In this document: positions 26,501 to 36,500 of the stretch, one piece after another
Numbering within the stretch: the first letter of the stretch is position 1
How the letters are laid out: each line of letters begins with the position of its first letter
Assembly: GCF_027942865.1 (NCBI RefSeq)
Contig: NC_134510.1
Span: 21,879,209-21,943,208 of the forward strand
DNA: 64,000 bases
DNA from: Odontesthes bonariensis
Lineage: Eukaryota; Chordata; Actinopteri; Atheriniformes; Atherinopsidae
Reading direction: 5' to 3'
Notes under the pieces: generated by a model
Told to the model about the DNA's origin: nothing
Databases searched by the model: none
The model's input: the letters and a program-made list of their open reading frames with translations, nothing else
Made by a program: the position numbers and the translations under genes

Positions 26501-29500
26501 CTAGACGGTATGTTCAAACTGATCTCAAAACCCACCGTGAACTATTTGCAGTCAGGCAGGCTGAAGCTTTTTGGAGTGGACCACACATCCCTGCCACCCG
26601 ACCTGCTGTGACTCTGTCAGGAGTTTGTTGTGTTTGTCTGATTCAGCTGTAAGGTGACGGAAGAACTTTCACCCACTTTTTATGTAGGTGAAAGTTCCTT
26701 GTGTCACTCCTTATCCAGTTGTTGGCTGCCGAGATGTCTCATTTGGAAAAAAAAAAAGTTTTTCCAAACTTTTGCCGACACTCGTTTCTCATCTTTCAGA
26801 AACGGACATCCAGTAAAAAAACTGTTTTCTCTCCTCAGGCAGTGACTGGTCACGAGGAGTCCGTGGAGGCTTTGCTTCAGCACAGCGCCAACTTCCTGGT
26901 GCGAGACTGCAAAGGCCGCACGCCAGTCCACCTGGCAGCAGCATGTGGACACATAGGGGTACTGGGAGGCCTGCTGCATGCTGCCCAATCAGTGGAAACA
27001 CTCCCTGCCTTAACAGACAACCAAGGCTACACTCCACTGCACTGGGCCTGCTACAATGGTACAAACAAGGCGGGCTTAAAGACCTCTTAGCAAAGCGTTT
27101 ACAGAAATGTCTATCTGCTGTGTGATAATGTATGCTCTTATATACAAGCCTGCTGCGAAACAGTAGATAAGTGTGTAATGAATGTGAATTTAAAGTAGGC
27201 ATGCACATTTTTATTTTCCCTTTTTAATGCTCGTTCATACTGCATTTCAAGTCTTTTTTTTTTTTTTTTCTGCTCCTAAAGGTTTCATTTTGACACATGC
27301 TGACAGAGGCAGTTATTCTGAGCACCTTATGATGAAGGCTGATTTTATTCAATGCCGTCTTTCCTGCAGGTCACGATACGTGCGTGGAGGTTCTGCTGGA
27401 ACAAGAGGTTTTTCACAAGGCCGAGGGCAATTCTTTCAGCCCCCTCCACTGTGCTGTGTAAGATCCCTGGCTGTTTTCTCTCTCCATCGGTGTATCCGAG
27501 AGCCCAACCTCCTAACGGATGAAACGATTAAGCCGCCTTTCTCTTTCACCTCTCCAGAATCCATGACAACGAAGGTGCTGCAGAAATGCTGATAGACACT
27601 TTGGGGCCCGCCATTGTCAACGCCAAAGATGGCAAAAACAGGTACACATGTTCACGGAGATTTTGCAACAACGTTATTTCCGAAAACTTTATAGCGGCAC
27701 AAAGGTTGACACCTTGATTCGCAACATTTGATTGAAAGCGTGCCTCGCTTTGATGCTATTTGTGCAGGACCCCCCTGCATGCCGCAGCCTTCACCGACCA
27801 CGTGGAGTGTCTCCAGCTTCTGTTGAGCCACAACGCTCAGGTCAACTGTGTCGATGCCGCAGGGAAGACCCCGCTTATGATGGCTGCAGAGAACGGTCAG
27901 ACCAATGCTGTCGGTACGAATGCCTTCGTTACTTTAACCCATTTAGGCCTAAGTCGCCTGGAAAAGAATGCCTGTAAAACCTATGGCCGATTTCAGAAAG
28001 ACCTCCTAAAACCTGAAGTTTTTCTGGAAATTCAGCTATTACTAAATGATTGATTTCTCAGCCTCTGTAGCAGATGGAAACAAAATTCAAAAAGTATTTG
28101 AGAGCTTACACCTGTGGCTTTCTTTGGAAATTGAGTTTATTTACATACACCTTCACGAAAATAGAAAATGTAAAAAGTAAAGTGCAGGAACAGCGCTATT
28201 TTCAATTAGAAAACAGTAATAAAATAAAATTTTATTAAATTTTATATTTAAATTATTTATTTATCGCCAGTAATCTCTTCGTACTGGCAGCACAAGGAGC
28301 CCATACACATTCCAATAAAAGTTTTCATCTCCGGCACAGTTACGTGTGACCACCTTGCCATCTTTGCTTGAGCTGGAGTCTGAAGTACCTGGTCACTGTA
28401 TCTATTCGTCTCGAAAACGAGATGCGCCCAAAGCTCCTCAGTAAAAATATGATTAAATGCCTGCAACGGTGTGGCATCTGCAGGTAAATCGACTTTCACC
28501 GCTGGTGTGCGGACTGAAAGTCCTCCATGCTTGTTCGATGAAACTTAACTTCTTTTTTTTTTTTTTTCGATGTAACTTAACTTCAAAACAATGACACGAG
28601 GAACATGACGACACTCTCACGTGTCTATTATAATGCATTTAATTGGCGCAGAGGTCAATAATTGGTGCAAAACAACCTTATACATGAAAAAAGACGTGTA
28701 CGCTTTCCCGGCCTTAAAGGTAGAATGACGCAACAGCGCTCCCGGCTTTAAAGGTAGAAATGCGGCAACGCTTTCCCGGCCTCAATGGGTTAACCACCCG
28801 CTGGGTACCGTCACTGTTGTGCATGCTAACCGGGGCAATATTAGATTCATGAATAGCACAGTATCGCTTTATTTTCAGCTTGTTTTACCTGCGTTTGATC
28901 ACCTCACTCTGTCGCACTTAGAGCTGCTGGTGAGCAGTGCAAAAGCAGATCTCACTCTGCAGGATGCTGTGAAGAACACTGCCCTCCATCTGGCCTGCAG
29001 TAAGGTACGTTTTACCACGCGGTGGCACTGTTCTGTCGCTTTTCACCTGCCAATAAATCAGTAAGTGTTGATGCACACCACTGCGCGTGGCTCTCCTCAA
29101 CTCTCCTCACATTGTTTTCCGCAGGGACACGAAACCAGTGCCTTGTTGATATTGGAGAAGATTACAGACAGAAACCTCATAAATGCCACGAATGCCGCCT
29201 TACAGACGTATGTGTCACATTTGTGTTTTTGTTTTTGTTTTTCATTTGTGAAACGGCGATTATGTGAGATTGCAGTTGTTGATGTAGAGAGCACGGAACA
29301 AAGTCAACACGCTTGAACGTTTTTCTTCCTTTTTTTAGGCCTCTACATGTGGCTGCAAGAAATGGCCTGACTGTGGTGGTGCAAGAGCTGCTCGCAAAGG
29401 GAGCCAGCGTCCTTGCAGTTGATGAAAATGGTAAATATGCTGTAGTTTTGTTTTTCTTGGTTTTGGACAGGGATTGTTTTGGGCTTTTACAGTACATTGA

Positions 29501-31648
29501 GAAATGACACAGAACACGCTTCCAGTAGGCACACCAGGAATGAAAAGCTCAACAACTAGGGGAAAATTCTCTCCCAAAAGTCGAGCCATTTTGATTTTGC
29601 AGATAAAACTCATTCATTCTCGCGTTTTGCAAATTTCAGCTGCTTAAAACCACATGGAATGTCAAGCAGAGCGTTGCCTGCCTCTCCGTGTAAACACGGC
29701 AGTAAGAGACGCTGCCTTTATTGTGTATTTCAAGGTGCATTTGGACCAACAGAGTTGGTCTAAAGTCCACTTCAGCTGTAATAACTCAGTCTGTCCAGGT
29801 TGCCCACTTTGAATTATAAACATGTAAAACTTGGGGTTTTGAGTGTTTTTGTTTGTGCCTTGGAGCATAACCTCAGCGGAAAAAACAACTCATGGCTTAA
29901 CCTATTATTTGCTCTAAATCACGTCCTTGTTATCACAGCCGCAGCTGTCAGGGCAGCCTCCTAAAGCCTGATTTATGGTCGTCTATGGCTCTCCATCAAC
30001 GGCGACCCTCCCGGAGACGCTGTCCGTCGCTTGCGTGCGAGCTGACTCGCGGAGACCGCAAGGGTTGTGATTGGTCGGTTTAGCTCCTTCCTCTCACAAC
30101 AACAACACCGCCATTTTTGAAAGAGTTTACTGTGTGCCGGTCAACATTTGGTCAAAATTATTTGCATTTCAGTATCAATAAGCTCCAACTCCAACAACAG
30201 TCTTTCTCTCTCGGTCGCCATCGTTCACTGTGAGGAGTGGAATGGAGCCGGAAGGTAAACAATCAATCAACGACTTTCACGATAGACGTCGCGAGATTAG
30301 GTCGTCTAACGTAGCGACGCCTACTGATCGGGAGGTTAATTGCCTTGCGTATCCGACATCCCGACGGCGAACTTTCGAAAGGTTTTTTGACCACGGAATC
30401 GGATAGACGGATAGCGACGGAGAAGCATACCGAGGCCTTTAGAAGGAAGCCAACTATACGAGTTGCCTCCTGCAGACTATTAAAGGGGAACTCCGGGGCA
30501 TTTGAAGCGCATTTCCATTGCTAGAGGTTGTCAAATACTGATAGTAGGACACAGACAGGTGCAAATCTGCGCTCCCTGTGTGGAGATAGCGCTGTTCGCT
30601 CAGCCTGTCATGCGAGGCTAATACGTGGTGGCTAAGGGGCAAGCGCTAACCCTTCCACGTAAAACAACAACTTGCACACTGCAGAAACGTCACACCACTT
30701 TATAAACCATCCGACAATAAAGTCACAAGCCTTACCATCAAAACCATATGCATGGTTCTCACATTACTGGCATGGGGACGTTACAAAACAACTTTATAAA
30801 CAGCATGTAACTCACCGGTTAGTTGTACGCTCGCGCATGTGAAAGCCCAAAAGAGTCAATGGACGATAATCACATATACAAAACAATTATCTTCTCTAGA
30901 AAAACTGCGTTCAAGTATTTAAAACATTACAACAATATTACTGGGCATGTTCCCCTTTAAATAGAACTGGGGTTTACGGTAATTCTGCACAGGCTTCATT
31001 TTTCCCACCAGGGGGTTTTGTCCGTCCTTTGCAGCACATGGACTGTAGACGGACCAAACTGATATGTGATAGTAAGTTGTGATTCGGTTCAGTTTTGTTT
31101 ATACAGTGCTATTTCGTACTGCATACAACAGAGAGAAGCCTGGTGATTCCTTTGGAATAACCATTTGGCACTTGTGGAAAACCTCCAGCAGAATCGGATG
31201 CAGTGGTGCTCAGTGCATCCTCCATCAGGTCCCCTAATAGTTTGTAGCAGCAAAACTTTAGGATGGTCCTAAATGCTGTGCCAAGTACCAATCCAAGAAC
31301 CTTAAATCGTGCATGCATTTAATGAAATATGTCACAGTGGTGCATTATTTATTTTTTTCTTCAGGTTACACACCCGCCTTGGCTTGTGCCCCCAACAAAG
31401 ATGTGGCCGACTGCCTAGCCCTCATCCTGGCCACCATGATGCCCGTGTCCCCATGTACCTCGGCACCCACCCTCCCTTTCAGTGCCATTAACCACTACAC
31501 CACTAGCCCCTCCAAAAGCGTCACCTTCGACAGCCTGCCCGTGCTCCGCGGTGAGCACAGCTCCTACTGCAGCTTCAACAACATCAGCCATCAAGATGGC
31601 TTCTACAAAGACGAAGAGCTCAATGACTCTGATTCAGAGACGTACTGA
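13247..31648 (+). CDS. ankrd28: Ankyrin repeat protein 28, protein phosphatase 6 regulatory subunit
   Basis: Twenty-eight coding exons join in frame into 1052 codons plus stop (human about 1053): 13247-13273, 16859-16942, 17480-17558, 18104-18174, 18269-18469, 19646-19733, 19851-19993, 20173-20385, 22394-22472, 22603-22717, 22985-23067, 23239-23302, 23430-23498, 23580-23720, 23889-24000, 24085-24111, 24259-24333, 25419-25620, 25718-25805, 25889-26006, 26839-27058, 27370-27457, 27558-27641, 27768-27913, 28922-29004, 29125-29207, 29339-29430, 31365-31648. All introns are GT-AG. The start MVVLKIRDQ parallels human MAFLKLRDQ. Nearly the whole protein is ankyrin repeats (recurrent TPLH-AA and consensus hairpins), ending in a Ser/Asp-rich tail, LNDSDSETY. 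Family role: ANKRD28 is a scaffold for PP6 catalytic subunit with a SAPS subunit and also acts in focal-adhesion signalling. Choice over ANKRD44/52 rests on sequence and synteny with hacl1 and colq. Which teleost duplicate (a or b) is not decided. Confidence 0.95.
14470..14549. repeat. (TG)n microsatellite in ankrd28 intron 1
   Basis: About 40 uninterrupted TG dinucleotides. It creates artificial TH- and CV-rich reading frames on both strands that are not genes. It should be highly polymorphic and able to adopt Z-DNA. Confidence 0.97.
20386..22393. other. ankrd28 intron 8, probably with decayed repeats
   Basis: A 2-kb intron, large for this gene. A 148-codon open frame at 20730-21176 and the stretch 21480-21960 look different from surrounding introns, but I recognise neither a protein family nor clean terminal repeats. 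They may be remnants of DNA transposons. Confidence 0.35.
24398..25071 (-). mobile_element. Harbinger-like DNA transposon remnant in ankrd28 intron 17
   Basis: Perfect 20-base terminal inverted repeats (GGCTACGTGCCCACGACAAC at the left and its reverse complement ending at 25071) bound 674 bases. The flanks carry a 3-base duplication, TGA, at 24395-24397 and 25072-25074. A 72-codon minus-strand frame at 24571-24789 begins MAKRGG and contains a Trp-rich [11 protein letters not shown]...[14 protein letters not shown] segment resembling Myb/SANT-like or MADF-like DNA-binding proteins carried by PIF/Harbinger-type elements. There is no transposase catalytic domain, so it is non-autonomous. Superfamily assignment is inference; the ends are seen directly. 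Confidence 0.75.
27938..28789 (-). mobile_element. piggyBac-type transposon relic in ankrd28 intron 24
   Basis: An 852-base element lies between two TTAA sites (27934-27937 and 28790-28793), the hallmark target of piggyBac. Its ends are inverted repeats: CCCATTTAGGCC at the left, and CCCATTGAGGCC as the reverse complement of the right end. Near the right end, 28701-28786, a unit of about 36 bases is repeated roughly 2.4 times. The minus-strand frame 28257-28499 encodes 80 residues including [20 protein letters not shown], like the N-terminal part of the piggyBac transposase domain. The catalytic Asp residues are missing, so it cannot move itself. Confidence 0.85.
28257..28499 (-). pseudogene. 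Truncated piggyBac-like transposase fragment
   Basis: An 80-codon remnant inside the TTAA-flanked element. The [10 protein letters not shown]...ETNRYSDQ pattern and the following [18 protein letters not shown] segment are typical of the start of the DDE_Tnp_1_7 (PGBD) domain. The frame stops shortly after; the rest of the transposase is deleted. It lies antisense to ankrd28. Confidence 0.75.
29963..30440. mobile_element. MITE with imperfect inverted ends in ankrd28 intron 27
   Basis: The left end reads AAAGCCTGATTTATGGTC. The reverse complement of the right end reads AAAGGCCTCGGTATGCTTC. Both resemble the AAAGCCTGATTTATGCTTCT terminus seen in many fish Harbinger/ISL2EU-type MITEs (recalled, not searched). 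The interior is GC-rich with several CG-containing repeats and no long frame. Confidence 0.55.
30484..30956. mobile_element. TTAA-flanked 473-bp non-autonomous element
   Basis: Flanked by TTAA at 30480-30483 and 30957-30960. The terminal inverted repeats are AGGGGAAC at the left and GTTCCCCT at the right, followed inside by G/C-rich bases (CTCCGGGG and GGGCAT). No open frame is supported. The TTAA sites fit piggyBac-like mobilisation, but the terminal sequence differs from the element in intron 24, so it is a separate family. It sits only 43 bases after the preceding MITE. Confidence 0.65.
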
Positions 31649-32406
31649 TGGACGGGAAGGAGTGATACGTGCATAAACACACACACTGTGTCTTAAAAAT
31701 CACCCGCAGCAAGCTTGGGAGGGCAGAAAAAAAAAAGAAAAAAAAGATGCAAGATCGCACAGGAGCCTTAAGAGTCCCCAACACCACGAGAGAGCAAGCA
31801 AGCAAGCGGGGGAGGTGCAGCAGGCTGGCCCACACTCATCCCGACCTCATCCAGCTCTAGGTGTCCTTCAGCAGAAACTGGACCTCAATAACCACTGCTT
31901 CACCAACACTGACTTCCAGAGTGTGAGAAACAGTTGTTGGGCACGCGGCAACTGTTGTATGGCAATAACATGCTGAAAAGGTTTGGTTGCACTCCGCAGA
32001 GAGTCGAACCAACAGGGACCAAAAGACCTGGATGCATTTTAACCCAGTTTTACCTGCATAAACAAACGATACTGGGAATTTGGGGGTTTATCGGTTAGCA
32101 ATGATCAGGCGGGGGGGGGGGGGGGTGGTAGATTTTCATCAATTGATATACGCACACTACATCCGTTAGAATGCACTTGTGCTTCAAGTTTGTAAGTCAT
32201 GCAGGTGAGGGGGGGGTAAATCATTTATTTTTCGAGATCAAAATTTTAATATACCCATTTTAATGTCTTAAACTCCTTATCCTCTAGAACTCTGATTCAG
32301 CGACCCGAGTAACTTCAAAACATTTGATACATTCACCTGGTTATGATTAAGTTGATCAACCCTACCTTTGTACATTGACCTGTTCATCGCGGTTTAGTCT
32401 TTAAAG

Positions 32407-32412
32407 AATAAA
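32407..32412 (+). terminator. ankrd28 poly(A) signal, proximal
   Basis: AATAAA about 760 bases after the stop codon. T-rich sequence follows within 40 bases. The distal alternative is at 32944. Confidence 0.5.
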
Positions 32413-32943
32413 TTATTTGTGTACTTTTGGTTCCTTTTCATGTGTTCATTTGGTGCCTTCATTAGTTACTGAGAAAGGATGGGTTTGCAGAGGCAGCTGT
32501 GAAAGTACAGTGAAAGTGCGCCTTAGGTAAGTATTAAAGCACTGATCCAATACTGAAGCGTCTGTGCGCAGCTTAATGAGGAGAAACACTGTAAACCAAT
32601 GATAGGACAGCATTTCTTTTTTTTTTTTTTTTTTTCTGAGTGATATCTTTGCTCCTATATTAGTTTTGCTTGCTTTAACTTAAGTAAAGAAAATTAAAGA
32701 GAAAGAACAAACCACTCGATTATACCACGATTCAAAATCTCCCAGTTTTGTCTGTTGAAGAAAAAAAAAATCGTATTAACTGGAAATATGTACATTTGCT
32801 GGCTTCATTAGAATGGAGAGGATTTTTTTCCCTTGCTTTTTCTTGAAGAGGAATGAAACTAGCATGTATATAGAAATTATGACTGTGAATTCAAAATTCC
32901 AATGAATTCTTTCAGTACTGAGATTGCTGTATATTTTATGAGT

Positions 32944-32949
32944 AATAAA
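32944..32949 (+). terminator. ankrd28 poly(A) signal, distal
   Basis: AATAAA followed about 25 bases later by a T-rich tract. It is the last canonical signal before hacl1 begins. Confidence 0.5.
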
Positions 32950-32974
32950 TGAGTTATTTAATAATGAGCACGAG

Positions 32975-33504
32975 TCTTTTTTTTAAAATTTTATTATCTG
33001 ATTGTTGCCTTTAATTGTTTTAAATGCCTGACTATGGATATTTTGACATGACACATGAAAAAAAGTTAAGGAATACCTGCGTTTCATGCGTTCAGTGTAC
33101 TGGAATTGCGTTTGCTCTGTGCTGAGCCCAGAAAATACTGCCATTTAAGTTGATAGAAAGTGAAAAGTGCCATCACTGCCTAAGCTTTTTGGTTTCAGAT
33201 TTTTCAGGACTTTTAATAATGCAAGTCACTCGTTAACTGAGGACGATAAACAATCCCACTATTGCCCCGTGTGTTTGTGTGTGTATTCCTTTAACCCAGC
33301 CTGGGTGAGGTCACACGCAGCGTCTCTGGTGATTGGCTTATAACTAGGAAGTGGTGTGGAGAGGGCGTGTCCGCGGGTGGTTACGTTGAGAGAAGAGGCA
33401 AAGTTGAGGCAGTTCAATAAGTAACCAGCCAAAGTAACGGGTTGAAACGACAGAGTATGAAAGTTTGGTGTTAAAAAGTATAGAAAACATTTTGCTGAGG
33501 AGTC
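32975..33504 (+). promoter_or_regulatory. Short intergenic promoter of hacl1
   Basis: Only about 0.5 kb separates the last ankrd28 poly(A) signal from the hacl1 start codon, so the hacl1 promoter and 5' UTR must lie here or overlap the ankrd28 3' UTR. A GC-rich stretch around 33355-33385 (GGGCGTGTCCGCGGG) is a plausible Sp/KLF-type core promoter element. No coding exon of biotinidase is present. Confidence 0.45.
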
Positions 33505-36500
33505 ATGGACGAAGTGACAGGCGCTGAGCTGATTGCTGAGTCTCTGAAAACTCAGGTAAGATGGTTTGGAAACGTGGAACATAATTAAATGTAATGTGAA
33601 TGCTCCGCAAACTATGTCAAAGTTCAAGTGCTATGTGGTCATGTTTGGCAAACTTTTAATGTATGACATTCGCTTAACTCACACTTTCTTAAAAAAACTG
33701 GTTGATCTCAGCATGCTGAGATAAGATGAATTTTGCGGTGAGATATGTTTCTCCCTGCAGAATGTGGAGTACATGTTTGGGATAGTTGGTGTTCCTATCA
33801 TTGAGGTGGCCATGGCTGCTCAGGCTGCTGGGATCAAATATGTGGGGATGCGCAACGAGCAAGCGGTAAAAAAAAAACATAGTGATTGATGAAGCTCAAT
33901 CTGTGACACAAGTATTACACTGTAATTCTGATACATCATAAATATCTGTCCCTCCACAGGCGTGCTATGCAGCATCTGCCATTGGATACATTACAGGGAG
34001 GTAAGACCTTAAGCTACTGAACAGAATAAAGTGAGCAGCTGCTGTCTCTCTTTTGTAACTGTGGTTATCTGAACCCAGACCCGGTGCCTGCCTGGTGGTG
34101 TCCGGTCCTGGACTCATTCATGCTCTGGGTGGGATGGCCAACGCCAACATGAACTGCTGGTATTACTCCATAAATAAACTTTTACGCCTCACATGCACAC
34201 TTTAGGGTCGTGTTGTTTATAAAGTGAATGTTGCTTTTGTGCAGGCCGGTGGTTGTTATTGGGGGGTCCTCGGATCAAAACCAGGAGACAGCTGGAGCCT
34301 TTCAGGAGTTCCCTCAGGTAAGGCACACCTTCCCGTGGATTTTCACCTGACAGGGCTTCACGAAGCTCATGCTGACTTTATATGTTGCTAGGTGGAGGCA
34401 TGCCGCCTGTACAGCAAGTTTTCTGCCAGACCGAGCAGTCTAGAAGCTATCCCCTCAGTCATAGAGAAGGTTTTTACATTACCTGTCTTTATCCTGGTTT
34501 ACAAATGCATCCAAGTGACTTCCAGTTGAGGTTTCGCACTGCTGGATGATGGTAAAAACAGATGTGAAGGAAGTTTTGTGGTGTTTTTGGTTGCTCATAG
34601 GCTGTCCGCACGAGCATATATGGCCGTCCAGGTGCTGTTTACGTTGACATTGCGGGGGACATGGTCAATGCTAAAGTGGACAGGAGCAAAGTCAGGTTTG
34701 TTGTCGTTCTTAAATTACTTATTGAAATGTTTTTAATGCATAACAACACTGCTGCAGCTCAGGTACAAGACACTCAGAGAACTGTCTCTGTTGCAGAGAA
34801 GCCAGCTGCTGTCCACCTCCACCAGTGAGTTTGGCTGACCACGCTGCAGTCACTGAGGCCATCTCTGTGTTAAAAGCAGCCAAGACACCTTTAGTCATCA
34901 TTGGGAAAGGTAACGCGGAGGCAAACATTTGCTGTTTCTGTTGGAATCATCACACTGGTTAAGCTAAAAACCCAGACTTTGTTTCATCACTGGTGAAGAA
35001 GTTTGAAGTTTGAATCACGATGATTGGAATGACGTTGTTCCTGACAGGAGCGGCCTATAGCAGAGCAGAAACCGTGCTGCGGGAATTTGTGGAAATAAGC
35101 AGCTTGCCGTTCCTCCCCACCCCAATGGGGAAAGGAACCCTGCCCGATGATCACCCCAACTGTGTGGCTGCTGCCCGCTCAAGGTCAGCCACACTCTCTA
35201 AACTAAGCAAGCTGCTTAGTTTCGATAGTCGCAGCAACATTTGATTTTTAAATAATCTCAACCACAACTCTCGTATTAACTCTATAGTTATGAATGAAAA
35301 CTGCATACTTTTGCACATATTTCCCAAACGTCAGGGTCAGGTTTATAAAACAAACTTTATATTCCCCAGAATTAGAGTAAATAGCTGTTTAGTTTCATGT
35401 TCCTGACAATAATAGGTCCAAGGTTCAAGGTTTTTTATCTGCCATTTGTGCATAAACCAACAGTCCAAACACATTGGAATTCTTGTGCAGAGGCTCTCTC
35501 GTCATCCAGAAACCTAAATAAGAAGTATGAAATATAGAAATAGATAACATTGGGCCTAAATGCCTTTGCATGTTTTTGATTCAAAGAATCAGAAAACATG
35601 GAGGTTATCATGTTTATACCATACCCACAGGCCAACACATTTCTAGATGGAATCATAATTGTACACCACAGAAAAATAGATTTATGTGTTTCCAGGCAAC
35701 ACGTAGCTAAGTAACCAGATGCTCACAAGGCCACTTGTCACTTGTACTTTCCTTTAAAGCCAGGAAAAGGAAAATTGACATGCATTCTGTTTCATGATTT
35801 CATCACAGCTGTCTGCCAAGGTAAGGCAAAGTTACAAAAGCTCTCACACACACAGGCTGCCTTCCTCTGATTTTCAGACCTTTTCAAGTTATGTGGACTG
35901 ATAAGAACAGAAGTAATCTGAGTCCAAGCTGAGTCTGATACATTATTAAATGTGGAAAATGTGGAAAAATGTGGAAAACTTGCCAGGGTGTGAATGCTAT
36001 ATGCTATTCTAGTTCTAGAATGTGCCGCCAAGGGTGGCAGCACGTTGGAGTAGCTCTGTACCTCACATTGAGATTTATTTTTTTTTCTAAATTTCATTCC
36101 TGTTTTTTCTTGGAAGAAATTGCATTTTTTTGGACAACTTTTCCTTCCTGCCTTGGATGCTGTGCAGCTGGATTGATTTTTCCCAATACTTTTGTATATT
36201 TTGCTCTTTTGTTATGATGCATAACCATAGCAACAGGGTGGTTTACAACAGGGAGCAGCTGATTAACATAGGAAAAGCAGAAATAATTCGACAACTGAAG
36301 CCAGAAATCCCACTGGAATTGAAAAGGAGGCGTCGTGGATGCAGAGCAGGAGCAAAGAGGAGAGAAAGAAAGAAGAAGTTCAAACCATCTCTGCCATCCG
36401 TCATCATGGGCAATGTAAGATCGTTAGCTAACAAGTTGGATGAACTTCTAGCCTTGACAAGGACTCAGCAAGAATATCGGGAATGTAGCATTATGTGTTT

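Larger units (their letters stand above)
31649..32970 (+). other. ankrd28 3' UTR
   Basis: Non-coding sequence after the stop, containing a G15 run at 32111-32125. Two canonical poly(A) signals (AATAAA) lie at 32407-32412 and 32944-32949; the second is followed by a T-rich stretch. The transcript end is therefore likely near 32,430 or 32,970. Confidence 0.6.
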
